The translations under genes were made by a program, and so were the position numbers. This document shows positions 43,971-61,337 of a stretch of DNA of 64,000 nucleotides, piece by piece (positions within the stretch are counted from its first letter, which is position 1; the number at the start of each line of letters is the position of its first letter). A model generated the notes under the pieces. That model had not been told where the DNA came from, did not search any database, and saw only the letters and a list, made by a program, of their open reading frames with translations. Source of the DNA: Bacteroides gallinarum DSM 18171 = JCM 13658 (GTDB taxonomy: Bacteria; Bacteroidota; Bacteroidia; Bacteroidales; Bacteroidaceae); the NCBI RefSeq assembly GCF_000374365.1, contig NZ_KB894128.1:1-64000 (forward strand), given 5' to 3'.

Positions 43971-45347
43971 TTATTTATCTGATTTCTTGAATTCCCACCA
44001 GTCCAGCATGAACAGGTTCTTCTTCTGTAACCGGTTGCCTTTGAATACGAAATACAGGTCGTGTATTCCTTCGATTTCTTTTATGCCGGTTTCGAATTCC
44101 TTTAATTTATCTTTAGTGTTGGCTATATGGACGGTTCCTATACATTCCCCTTCTTCCGAATCTATACGGATTTCGATGTAGCCGCCATAAAGGTGGCAGG
44201 CGGCGGATACTTTGAACCGGCTTGCTCCTTGTTTGAAGTCCACCCCTTTTACCATTAGATATTCGCCTTCGTCTATGCCGGTTACCAATTGGTTGCACCG
44301 GTCGCTGCCCCATACGTTCTTAGGAGTGGTTTTCAGCCCATATCCCCATGCCATGGTTTCGGCCTCTACTTTGCGGTAAGGGTTGAAGTGCTCGATTTGT
44401 TCCAGTTTGCAGTCAAGGAAGTAGGGGAGCTCGCGGATAGTTCCGTCCGGGTTGTATTGCATCTCGGCCACGGAAACCGAACGGCGTTCTGCGTGGCGGC
44501 TGGTTTCGAGGCGGAAAATGTCATAGTTCAGTCCGAAGCAGTAGGACTTGCCTTTATAGTCGATAATGCCGGGATGATTGCCGCGGGTGCTGGGGGTGTG
44601 GTCCATGATGTGGCCTTTGTATTGCCAGGGTCCCGTAGGGCTGTCGCTCATGGCATAACCGATACCTTCGGGGCAACAGGTCGAGGCGAATGCCATGTAG
44701 TAATGCTTACCGCGTTTGTAGAACCAGGGACCTTCCTGGTAGTCCTCAATCTTCGGAGTCTTTACGATGTTGCCCGTATAGGAAATCATGTCTTTGTTGA
44801 GTTTGACATAGTAGAGGTTCGGATTTCCCCAATACATATATGCTTGCCCGTCGTCGTCGATGAATACGGTAGGGTCGATGTCATCCCAATGCTCTTTTTG
44901 CCATACGAGCGGTTTGCCTATCGGGTCTTTGAAAGGCCCATAAGGGGAGTCTGCAACCAGTACGCCGATGCCGTTTCCATGAATGGGGCAGTACATATAA
45001 AACTTACCGTCGCGTTCGATGACCTGGGGAGCCCATGCTCCGTTATCGCCTTTGTACCATTCGAAGTCTTTGAGCGATGCCACGGCTCCGCGGTCTTGCC
45101 AATTCACCATGTCGGTGGAAGTGTATAACAGCCATTCCCGCATCTTGAAACCCTCTGCATCGTCCTCGTCGTGGGTTGTATAGAGATAAACCGTGTCGTT
45201 GTGTACTATCGGGGCCGGGTCGGCCGTGTACTTTGTCTGGATAACGGGCATGTTCAAGTCGGGGAGTATCCCTTCTGTGTTCTGTGCCGTTAACCAACCG
45301 GATATAAGAAGCGATATTCCGGCAATTCCTACTTTTGCATTTTTCAT
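43971..45347 (-). CDS. GH43-CBM6 arabinofuranosidase/xylosidase type (paralogue)
   Basis: 458 residues from the ATG at 45347 (MKNAKVGIAG, a normal signal peptide; the longer frame adds 12 polar residues). GH43 propeller with base Asp in [24 protein letters not shown], and acid Glu in YQEGPWFYKRGK; C-terminal CBM6-like domain. Long stretches of the catalytic domain are the same as in the gene at 40056, while signal peptide and CBM6 differ more. Transcribed in the opposite direction, first gene of block D. Confidence 0.93.
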   Translation of the reverse strand: MKNAKVGIAGISLLISGWLTAQNTEGILPDLNMPVIQTKYTADPAPIVHNDTVYLYTTHDEDDAEGFKMREWLLYTSTDMVNWQDRGAVASLKDFEWYKGDNGAWAPQVIERDGKFYMYCPIHGNGIGVLVADSPYGPFKDPIGKPLVWQKEHWDDIDPTVFIDDDGQAYMYWGNPNLYYVKLNKDMISYTGNIVKTPKIEDYQEGPWFYKRGKHYYMAFASTCCPEGIGYAMSDSPTGPWQYKGHIMDHTPSTRGNHPGIIDYKGKSYCFGLNYDIFRLETSRHAERRSVSVAEMQYNPDGTIRELPYFLDCKLEQIEHFNPYRKVEAETMAWGYGLKTTPKNVWGSDRCNQLVTGIDEGEYLMVKGVDFKQGASRFKVSAACHLYGGYIEIRIDSEEGECIGTVHIANTKDKLKEFETGIKEIEGIHDLYFVFKGNRLQKKNLFMLDWWEFKKSDK

Positions 45348-45380
45348 GATACTTTGTTCTTTTATGTTTGAATGATGTTG

Positions 45381-45388
45381 CAAAAGTA
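45381..45388 (-). promoter_or_regulatory. -7 element of block D
   Basis: Minus strand TACTTTTG matches TAnnTTTG and lies ~34 bp before the ATG at 45347. No clean -33 element at the usual spacing; a GTAACC half-site lies just upstream (45415-45410), possibly a single activator half-site. Confidence 0.4.
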
Positions 45389-45458
45389 GTCTGAAACCGC
45401 TTGAATGCCGGTTACAAATGTTGCAGAAAGCAACACTCTCGTTGAAAAAGGGGAGTTT

Positions 45459-48400
45459 TTACCGCTTTTTCCATTGGTTTACGTATTGCGAAGGGCGCAT
45501 GCCGAATTCCTCCTGGAAACACTTGCTCAGGTAGCTGGAAGTGCTGAACCCGACGAGGTCGGCTACTTCGGCTACGGTGTAACCTTCTTTCAAGAGCCGG
45601 GCTGCCCGTTTCAGACGAATGGAACGGATGAAGTTGGTGGGCGTTTTCCCCACTACCGAAATGAGTTTACGGTAAAGTCCCGTGCGGTCCATGCCCATGT
45701 CGCGGCTCAGAACTTCCACCGAATAGGCGGGATTGTCGAGGTTCTGCTCTACGTATTGCAGCACTTTACGGAGAAAAGCTTCATCGGCAGCCGATAAAAG
45801 GGAGTCGTCCGGCAGGGGTTTACGGGTGTTTTTTAACTGTTCTTTCCGCTTTTCCTGCTGTTCTAACAACTGGCGCATGTTAAGTAGCAGTTCTTCCTGT
45901 GTCCATTCGTTTTCGCCGGGCGACAGAGGAGACAATATACCTTCCGAAAGCTGCTCAACCAGCTCTTTCAGCGCTGCGGCATTGTTCCGGATTTCCTCGA
46001 GTTGCAGTTTGTCTTTTCCTTCGTCCGCATATTGCAGCAGGTTGTCCAAAGGGGCGATAATCCGGTCGACAGGCTCTTTCAGTTCCTCATTGACGTTTTG
46101 CAGGAAAACGGTTTTCATCTCGTCCAGTTTCTGTTTCTGTTCGCGCAGCAGTTTCCGGCGTTTGCGCCGTATATATATAAGGATAAGGAAGATGATGCTT
46201 CCTGTCGTGAACAGAGCGTAAAAGAGATAGGCATAGGGCGTTTTCCAGAACGGAGCCTTTATCGTGATGTTCATTTCCGCATATTTGTCCGGCCATACTT
46301 CGCTGTTATCGGCGGCCTGTACCCGGAATGTGTAGGTTCTGGGAGGCAGGTTGGTGTAGGTGGCGTACCCCTTGCCGGCAGAGGAACGGATTTCTCTCTC
46401 CGAATGGTCGATGCCTGTCAATCGATAACGGTAATATGTCTGTGTGGGGTTGATGTAATTCAAGGCGGAGAATTCTAAGGTAAAGAAATTCTGGTCGTGT
46501 TCCAGGACGATTTCTTTAGTCTGGGTGATAGGCCGGGACAGTATCCGGTTGCCGTTGTAGCTTTTACCGTTCTCCACCTGCTCTCCCAGCAATTCAAGGC
46601 CGGTGAACAGAGGGGGAGAGTATGCTTTATCCGTTACGGCGGGAGAGGTTCCGATTGTGTTGAAGCCGTTGATACCGCCCCAATACAATGTTCCGTCGGT
46701 TGCCGCGAAAGCGGAACGTTCGCAAAATTCATCTGTGATTACGCCGTCGTACCGGTTGAAGTTGGCGAATGAATAGGGTGTCTGCTCCTTGTTTCTGCCG
46801 GTCGTAATGCGTGTTATCCCGTTGGAGGTGGATACCCAGACAGTATTGTCCCCGGCCTGGATTATAGAGCGTATGGAATTGTTGACTAATCCGTCGGTGG
46901 TGTAGAATGTTTTCTGCTGTCCGGTATCGGGGTTCCATAGCAGTAATCCGTCTTCCAGGCCAACCCAGATTTGTTTCCGGTTGTCTACCATAATGGCGTT
47001 GCAGGTGTGGGAGGTGGGATTGAAGCGGTATTCTTTCTTTTGGCGGTTATAGATAAACCACCCTTTCCGCCCGATACCTGCCAGGCTGTCTTTTCCATAA
47101 GGAACCAGTTGGTAAACGGTGGAATTGTTTGTACCGGGTATTTCCGCTTCTTTTTCGAATTTCCCGGTTTCGGGGGTAAATGTTCCGAAGCCTTGCTTGT
47201 CGATACATACCTGGAATGTTCCGTCGGGCAGTTCCATAATGGAACGGATGTTGTATCCGGGCAACAGGTATTGTTCGGTCTTTCCGTTCGGCAGGATACA
47301 GAATAGGCCTTCTCCGGTGGTCCCCAGCCAGATTCGTTGCCGGCTGTCTTTGAATAAGGCGTTGCAGCAAGTGGCGGACAGTGCTTGCGAATACGGGGTT
47401 AAGCTGCCGCCGGAAGGAGTATAGTAGAACAATCCTTTCTTTGTACCTACCAATATATTCTCCTCTTTATCCGTGGCAAAGCAGGTAACAGACAGATTGG
47501 CGTTTTTGGAAACCGGGAATAAGCTGCTACCGATATTCTGGAAACGGAAACGGTTGGGGTGGTAATAGAGTATACCTCGGTTCAGGGTTCCTAACCATAG
47601 TCCTCCCTGATTATCGTTATAAAGAGTACTTACCTCCGTATGGATAGTGCGCCCGTCTACCAGTTTGAGGTTGGGTATGTGTTGCTTCTTTTCCAGTCCG
47701 GCGTCGATGTTCCATAAACCCATATGGCCGCTGACCCATATGCTGCCGTCTTTATCAACGGAAAGGCTGTTGAGCCATTGCCCGGTCTGGAGCACGATGT
47801 TCCACTTCCTTCTTGTTATGTCGTAGTTCAGCATCACCCCGCCTCTGTTGCCGTTGCGCAATTGATAGAAAGTGTCGTTGCCGGGTACTACGTAGGAGGT
47901 GTTTTCATATTTTCCTTCGGGAAGCTCATCGGGTAATTTCTGCCTGTAAATTTCGTTACGCGATTCAAGATTATAGCAAACCAGCAAGCCGGAACGGTAA
48001 AAAAGGTACAGGCGGTCTTTCACTACGCCGAGGTCGTACACCTGGTCGGCGGTATCGCCAGTCAGGGATATATGGGGCAGGAAAGTTTCTGCTTTCAGGC
48101 TTTCCCTGTCTATACGTACCAGTTCGTCTTTTTCGCTTATGACCCACAGGCTTTTAGTCCTGTCTATAAAGAAGTCCTTCATGGGCGAGCTGATACCCCA
48201 TGAGGCAAGCAGGCTGTCCGGCCGCTCTACGAAACATTCGCGTCCTATGTCCACGACCATTAACTGGTGCTGGTTCTTAAGCCACATGTATCCGTGAGAA
48301 TCTATGTATTCGTGATGAAAGCCCGAATAGGCCGACAGTGGGCAGATATGTTTCCGGTTGTAATGCAGGTAACTGAAATCGGTTCCGTCGTACAAGTTCA

Positions 48401-48569
48401 ACAACCCCTCGGTAATAATCATCATGCGCCCGTCCGGTAATTGGGTAATGTTGCGCACCCTGTTTCCGGCCAGTCCGTCCGTTCCGTTAATCGGAGTGAA
48501 TACACAGTATTTCTCCGCGGCGAGGGGTAATGAAAAAAGTAGAAATAGTAGATTGATTATGTATTTCAT
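45459..48569 (-). CDS. Kinase-less HTCS-like regulator: periplasmic sensor - TM - AraC
   Basis: 1036 residues. A signal peptide precedes two Reg_prop beta-propellers (repeated blades such as DKEENILVGTKKGLFYYTPS and DSRQRIWLGTTGEGLFCI, about 25-660) and a Y_Y_Y domain (YRYRLTGIDHSEREIR ... YTFRVQAADNSEVW). One TM helix follows at about 780-800. The cytoplasmic linker (about 800-925) has a remnant of the HisKA helix, FLQNVNEELKEPVDRIIAPL, where hybrid regulators have N-x-S-H-E-x-R-T-P; the His is Glu here. No HATPase (N, G1, G2 boxes) and no receiver domain are present. The last ~108 residues are an AraC-type domain (VEVLSRDMGMDRTGLYRKL, VAEVADLVGFSTSSYLSKCF). A full hybrid would need 250-300 more residues. 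It probably senses xylan oligosaccharides and activates the locus without phosphotransfer. Confidence 0.92.
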   Translation of the reverse strand: MKYIINLLFLLFSLPLAAEKYCVFTPINGTDGLAGNRVRNITQLPDGRMMIITEGLLNLYDGTDFSYLHYNRKHICPLSAYSGFHHEYIDSHGYMWLKNQHQLMVVDIGRECFVERPDSLLASWGISSPMKDFFIDRTKSLWVISEKDELVRIDRESLKAETFLPHISLTGDTADQVYDLGVVKDRLYLFYRSGLLVCYNLESRNEIYRQKLPDELPEGKYENTSYVVPGNDTFYQLRNGNRGGVMLNYDITRRKWNIVLQTGQWLNSLSVDKDGSIWVSGHMGLWNIDAGLEKKQHIPNLKLVDGRTIHTEVSTLYNDNQGGLWLGTLNRGILYYHPNRFRFQNIGSSLFPVSKNANLSVTCFATDKEENILVGTKKGLFYYTPSGGSLTPYSQALSATCCNALFKDSRQRIWLGTTGEGLFCILPNGKTEQYLLPGYNIRSIMELPDGTFQVCIDKQGFGTFTPETGKFEKEAEIPGTNNSTVYQLVPYGKDSLAGIGRKGWFIYNRQKKEYRFNPTSHTCNAIMVDNRKQIWVGLEDGLLLWNPDTGQQKTFYTTDGLVNNSIRSIIQAGDNTVWVSTSNGITRITTGRNKEQTPYSFANFNRYDGVITDEFCERSAFAATDGTLYWGGINGFNTIGTSPAVTDKAYSPPLFTGLELLGEQVENGKSYNGNRILSRPITQTKEIVLEHDQNFFTLEFSALNYINPTQTYYRYRLTGIDHSEREIRSSAGKGYATYTNLPPRTYTFRVQAADNSEVWPDKYAEMNITIKAPFWKTPYAYLFYALFTTGSIIFLILIYIRRKRRKLLREQKQKLDEMKTVFLQNVNEELKEPVDRIIAPLDNLLQYADEGKDKLQLEEIRNNAAALKELVEQLSEGILSPLSPGENEWTQEELLLNMRQLLEQQEKRKEQLKNTRKPLPDDSLLSAADEAFLRKVLQYVEQNLDNPAYSVEVLSRDMGMDRTGLYRKLISVVGKTPTNFIRSIRLKRAARLLKEGYTVAEVADLVGFSTSSYLSKCFQEEFGMRPSQYVNQWKKR

Positions 48570-48591
48570 ATGATATGTTTTTCATCGAAGA

Positions 48592-48599
48592 CAAAATTA
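48592..48599 (-). promoter_or_regulatory. -7 element of the regulator gene
   Basis: Minus strand TAATTTTG (48599-48592) about 22 bp before the ATG at 48569. No clear -33 TTTG; a GTAACG half-site (48615-48610, minus) lies next to it and might serve autoregulation. Confidence 0.4.
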
Positions 48600-48698
48600 T
48601 GGAAACTTTCGTTACGCCCGATGAATTCTGTGAAGTTTTTAATGAAATATGGTTCAATGATGATTTTGGAGGAAATAGGTGTATAAAAGAAACTAATT

Positions 48699-48726
48699 TG
48701 TAACATAGGCGAAAGTTTATGAAACG
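48699..48726 (+). promoter_or_regulatory. Putative regulator site of block E
   Basis: TGTAACAT (48699) and TGAAACG (48720) are 21 bp apart, with core AGGCGAAAG, very close to the site at 34239. It lies in the divergent gap between the regulator gene and the GH115 gene and could serve both. Confidence 0.5.
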
Positions 48727-48792
48727 TGGTTTGAATGCAATTTGATAAAGGATGCTTTCCTTTGCAATATGTCGTTCACTAAGGAAAAGAAA

Positions 48793-51402
48793 ATGAAAAC
48801 ACGCTTGTCTACTTATCGGTTTATGTTTTTTGCCTTGAAAGGATATTGTTATTTTAATGCGGAGGCCATTCGGAAAATTTTATTATGGGTGGCGGTATTG
48901 TTGCCGGCATCTTCTTTAAGAGCGGCTGATACGTTTGTAGCATTCGGTCCGCAGGATACCGGTTTTGCGTTGGTTACTCCGCAAAACAGGTCATTTGCCG
49001 TCTGGTGCGATAAGGCGGAACATAAGGGAGTATTGACTGCTGTCCGGAATTTGCAAACGGATTTTGAAAAAGTTACTGCCGTACGTCCGGAACTGGTACA
49101 TGATGCCGGCAAAGGGATACGCATCATAGTCGGTTCTTATGATAAAAGCCCGTTGGTTCGCCGGCTGGTGAAAGCCGGTAAGCTGGATGCCGGGCTGCTG
49201 GAAGATAAAAACGAGAAGTTTATCATAACCACGCTTCATGCGCCGTTGGAAGGAGTGGAAGGAGATGTTTTGCTCATTGCCGGAAGTGACAAGCGGGGTA
49301 CGATTTATGGCGTTTACGAGCTTTCGCGCCAGATAGGGATATCACCGTGGTATTGGTGGGCGGATGTTCCGGTAACGCGCCGGGATGCTGTTTATATAAA
49401 AGGCGGTATCTATACGGACGGAGAACCGGCAGTACGGTATCGCGGCATTTTTATCAATGACGAATGGCCGTGTATGGGAGGATGGACTACCGAAAAGTTC
49501 GGTGGATTCAACAGTAAGATGTACGTGCATGTGTATGAGCTTCTGCTTCGCCTGAAAGCAAATTTTTTGTGGCCTGCCATGTGGAGTGCGGCGTTCTATG
49601 CCGACGACTCGATGAATAGTCCCTTGGCCGACGAAATGGGAATCATAATCGGCACTTCGCATCACGAACCGATGGCAAGGAACCACCAGGAATATGCACG
49701 CAAGCGCAAGGAGTACGGCCCGTGGAATTATCAGACGAATAAGGAGAATATAGACCGTTTCTTCCGTGAGGGGATTGAACGTATGAAAGGCAAGGAAGAA
49801 GTAGTGACCATAGCCATGAGGGGCGACGGAGATGCTCCGATGGGCCCTGACACGGATACGCGGCTTCTGGAAAATATTGTAAAAGAACAGCGTAAAATCA
49901 TTGCGGACGTTACCGGTAAGCCGGCTTCCGAAACTCCCCAGCTTTGGGCACTTTACAGCGAAGTGCTGGAGTATTATGATAAGGGAATGAAAATCCCGGA
50001 TGATGTGATGATTTTGCTTTGCGATGACAATTGGGGCGATGTACGCCGTTTGCCGGATTTGAATGCCAAGCGGCATCCCGGCGGATACGGTATGTATTAT
50101 CATGTAGACTTGCATGGTGCGCCGCGCGCTTATCAATGGCTGAACATGACACAGATTCAGCATATGTGGGAACAGTTGTACCTGACATATACTTATGGGG
50201 TGGATGAAATGTGGATTCTGAACGTGGGCGATTTGAAGCCGAATGAGTTCCCCACCGATTTCTTCTTGACTATGGCTTGGAATCCGGAACGGTTCACTGC
50301 CGGTAACTTGTCGGATTATACCCGTAACTTTTGCAGGCAGCAATTTGGAGACGAATATGCAGCAGAGGCCGCCCGCATCTTGAATCTGTATTGCAAATAT
50401 GCCGCCCGGGTAACCGCCGAGATGCTCGACAGCCGGACGTATAATCTTTCCAATGGAGAGTTCAAGGCCGTAACGGATGAGTTTCTTGCCTTGGAGGCTT
50501 ATGCTTATCGCCAGTTCCGGGTATTGCCCGACAAGCTGAAAGATGCTTATAAGGAACTGATACTTTTTCCGGTACAGGCCATGGCCAATCTTTATGAGCT
50601 ATATTATGCCGTGGCTGTAAACCGCAAATATGCTGCCGACGGCGACCCGCGTGCCAATGAGTGGGCGGATAGGGCGGAATATTGTTTTAAGCGGGATGCA
50701 GAGCTCTGTTATGACTACAATCACAATATCGCAGGGGGAAAATGGAATCATTTAATGGACCAGACCCACATCGGATATACCAGTTGGGACGAGCCTAAAG
50801 AGGGAAATATAATGCCCGAAGTGAAACGGGTGGATGCCGATGCTTACCGGCCGGGAGGTTATGTGTACGAAGAGGCGAGAGGGGTAGTTGTTATGGAGGC
50901 CGAGCATTTTGTAGAAAGCACGCAAAGTGCCGACACCCGCTGGACGGTTATTCCAGATTTAGGCCGTACACTGTCGGGGTTGGCATTGATGCCGTATGAT
51001 AAGCCGGTGGAGGGTGCTTCGCTGACATATCGGATGAAGCTTAAATCCGAATTGAAAGGAGTTCGCCTGCGGTTGATTCTGGATAGTACATTACCTTTTA
51101 TTAAAGGCGGACATAGTTATGCCATTAGCCTGGACGGTGGAAAGGAACGGATTATCAACTATAATTCGGAGATGACCTGGGCTAATTGCTATACCAAGAT
51201 GTATCCTGCCGGTGCAGCCCGGATTATAGAATCAGCGGTTTATTTTCCGGAGGTCGACTGGGGTAAGGGCGTACATACATTGACAATCCGTCCATTGGCG
51301 CCTGCTATGGTGTTGCATAAAATAATAGTGGATTGCGGCGGAGATGAGGCGAGCCGCCTGAATCTTGTGGAAAGCCCTTATCGGAAAGGCGACGGACTGT
51401 AA
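48793..51402 (+). CDS. GH115 alpha-glucuronidase (first)
   Basis: 869 residues from ATG 48793, chosen because an A/G-rich ribosome site (AAGGAAAAG) precedes it; a longer frame opens at 48742. The signal peptide is displaced inward (hydrophobic core LLWVAVLLPASSLRA), so the true start might be later still. GH115 landmarks: VGSYDKSPLVRRL, GSDKRGTIYGVYELSRQIG, RYRGIFINDEWP, NFLWPAMWSAAFYADD, GTSHHEPMARNHQEY, MRGDGDAPMG and LCDDNWGDVRRLP. The family removes (4-O-methyl-)glucuronic acid from internal xylose units of xylan. A C-terminal beta-sandwich follows the helical domain. First gene of block E. Confidence 0.93.
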   Translation: MKTRLSTYRFMFFALKGYCYFNAEAIRKILLWVAVLLPASSLRAADTFVAFGPQDTGFALVTPQNRSFAVWCDKAEHKGVLTAVRNLQTDFEKVTAVRPELVHDAGKGIRIIVGSYDKSPLVRRLVKAGKLDAGLLEDKNEKFIITTLHAPLEGVEGDVLLIAGSDKRGTIYGVYELSRQIGISPWYWWADVPVTRRDAVYIKGGIYTDGEPAVRYRGIFINDEWPCMGGWTTEKFGGFNSKMYVHVYELLLRLKANFLWPAMWSAAFYADDSMNSPLADEMGIIIGTSHHEPMARNHQEYARKRKEYGPWNYQTNKENIDRFFREGIERMKGKEEVVTIAMRGDGDAPMGPDTDTRLLENIVKEQRKIIADVTGKPASETPQLWALYSEVLEYYDKGMKIPDDVMILLCDDNWGDVRRLPDLNAKRHPGGYGMYYHVDLHGAPRAYQWLNMTQIQHMWEQLYLTYTYGVDEMWILNVGDLKPNEFPTDFFLTMAWNPERFTAGNLSDYTRNFCRQQFGDEYAAEAARILNLYCKYAARVTAEMLDSRTYNLSNGEFKAVTDEFLALEAYAYRQFRVLPDKLKDAYKELILFPVQAMANLYELYYAVAVNRKYAADGDPRANEWADRAEYCFKRDAELCYDYNHNIAGGKWNHLMDQTHIGYTSWDEPKEGNIMPEVKRVDADAYRPGGYVYEEARGVVVMEAEHFVESTQSADTRWTVIPDLGRTLSGLALMPYDKPVEGASLTYRMKLKSELKGVRLRLILDSTLPFIKGGHSYAISLDGGKERIINYNSEMTWANCYTKMYPAGAARIIESAVYFPEVDWGKGVHTLTIRPLAPAMVLHKIIVDCGGDEASRLNLVESPYRKGDGL

Positions 51403-51423
51403 ACTAAGAAGGTAATAAAATAA

Positions 51424-53955
<2,532 letters not shown>

Positions 53956-53985
53956 ACACATTGCACACCTTAAGACCCACATACC

Positions 53986-59705
<5,720 letters not shown>

Positions 59706-59742
59706 GAAACACGTATATGGAACGATACTTAAATAATAACCT

Positions 59743-61332
59743 ATGAATTTAAAGAAAATAACTGTCTCGGCCGTTCTGCTTCTTCTCTCGTTGGGAGCGG
59801 CTGCGCAGCAGCAGGAAACATTCAGCAATCCGGTAATAAATGCCGATGTGCCCGACCCGTCGATGATAAGGGTGGGCGATTATTACTACCTGGTGAGTAC
59901 TACCATGCATCTGATGCCCGGTTGTCCGGTGATGCGTTCGAAAGACCTGGTACATTGGGAAACTATCAGCTACGTATTCCAGAAACTCACCGACCTGCCC
60001 CGTTACGATTTGAAGGAAGGAACCGCATACGGCCGCGGACAGTGGGCATCGAGCATCCGCTATCACGACGGGCGGTTCTATGTATGGTTCTCGCCCAATG
60101 ACGAACCCTACCGCGGTTATATCTATACCGCCGAAGACCCTGCCGGCGAGTGGACCTTGGTTTCGCGTCCGCCTCATCATCACGATGCCTCGTTGCTTTT
60201 CGACGACGACGGTAAAGTCTACCTGTTTTACGGAACGGGACAGTTGCGCCAGCTCAAGAGCGACCTCAGCGACGTGGAACCCGGCGGCATAGATATGAAA
60301 ATATTCGAACGCGATGCCGACGAACAAGGACTGTTGGAAGGAAGCCAGGCTTTCAAACATAACGGCAAGTACTACCTGATGATGATATCCATGGACTGGA
60401 GCATACCCGGCAGGCTGCGCCGCGAGGTATGCTACCGTGCCGACAAGATTACCGGTCCGTATGAGAAGAAAGTCATCCTCGAAACCGAGTTCCAGGGCTA
60501 CGGCGGCGTGGGGCAAGGCTGCATCGTGGATACCCCCGACGGCAACTGGTACGGATTTATCTTCCAAGACCGGGGCGGCATAGGGCGCGTACCTACCCTG
60601 ATGCCCTGCCGCTGGGTAGACGGCTGGCCGATGCTGGGCGATGCCGAAGGGCGCGTGCCCGAGTCGATGACGATGACCACCTATCCCGACGAATGCAAGG
60701 GGAGCATTATGGGAAGCGACGATTTCAGTACCGGCAAGCTGAGCCTTAACTGGCAGTGGAACCACAACCCGCTGGACGATTGCTGGTCGCTGACCGAGCG
60801 TCCGGGCTTTCTGCGGCTGAAAACGGGGCGGGTGGCAGACAACCTGTTCCTCGCTCCCAATACACTGACCCAACGCATGAGCGGACCCCGGTGCAGCGGC
60901 GTAATTGCCATGGACGTGTCGAAGATGAAAGAGGGAGACGTAGCAGGCTTCAGCGCTTTCAACGGTTTGTCGGGAGTACTTGCCGTGGTAAAGGAGAACG
61001 GGAAGAAACACCTGGTGATGTCCACCCAGTCCGTCAGCCTGTCGGAAAAGAAAAAACGGGTGACGGCAGTGGATGTAGCAGAGAAAGAACGTGTAGCTTG
61101 TGAGAAAGATTTTGTTTATCTTCGCATCGACGGCGACTTTGCCGACAAGAAAGACGAAGCCACTTTCTATTACAGCTACGACAACAAAGAGTGGAAGCGG
61201 ATAGGAGAACCCTGTAAGATGATTTTCGACTATACCAAGTTCTTTATGGGAAGTAAGTTCGCTATATTCAATTATGCGACGAAATCCTTGGGAGGCTATG
61301 TAGATGTAGACTATTTTAAATACGATAACTAA
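59743..61332 (+). CDS. GH43 glycosidase with C-terminal beta-sandwich
   Basis: 529 residues, signal peptide ending AAAQ. GH43 propeller (about 27-310): base Asp in NADVPDPSMIRVG, HHHDASLLFDDDG, acid Glu in LLEGSQAFKHNGKYYL; a concanavalin-like sandwich to the end (LNWQWNHNPLDDCWSL ... FFMGSKFAIFNYATKSLGGYVD). It resembles the GH43 half of the fusion protein at 34507 in both domains (subfamily 12-like). It probably acts on arabino-xylo-oligosaccharides. 37 bp after CE6-GH95 and 5 bp before the last GH115. Confidence 0.92.
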   Translation: MNLKKITVSAVLLLLSLGAAAQQQETFSNPVINADVPDPSMIRVGDYYYLVSTTMHLMPGCPVMRSKDLVHWETISYVFQKLTDLPRYDLKEGTAYGRGQWASSIRYHDGRFYVWFSPNDEPYRGYIYTAEDPAGEWTLVSRPPHHHDASLLFDDDGKVYLFYGTGQLRQLKSDLSDVEPGGIDMKIFERDADEQGLLEGSQAFKHNGKYYLMMISMDWSIPGRLRREVCYRADKITGPYEKKVILETEFQGYGGVGQGCIVDTPDGNWYGFIFQDRGGIGRVPTLMPCRWVDGWPMLGDAEGRVPESMTMTTYPDECKGSIMGSDDFSTGKLSLNWQWNHNPLDDCWSLTERPGFLRLKTGRVADNLFLAPNTLTQRMSGPRCSGVIAMDVSKMKEGDVAGFSAFNGLSGVLAVVKENGKKHLVMSTQSVSLSEKKKRVTAVDVAEKERVACEKDFVYLRIDGDFADKKDEATFYYSYDNKEWKRIGEPCKMIFDYTKFFMGSKFAIFNYATKSLGGYVDVDYFKYDN

Positions 61333-61337
61333 ACGAT

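Noticed and set aside
45459-48569. Regulator being a frameshifted full hybrid two-component system
   Set aside because: The frame is continuous from sensor to AraC domain and no kinase or receiver fragments are found in other frames or nearby.
59749-61011. 420-codon minus-strand open frame
   Set aside because: Antisense shadow of the GH43 gene.
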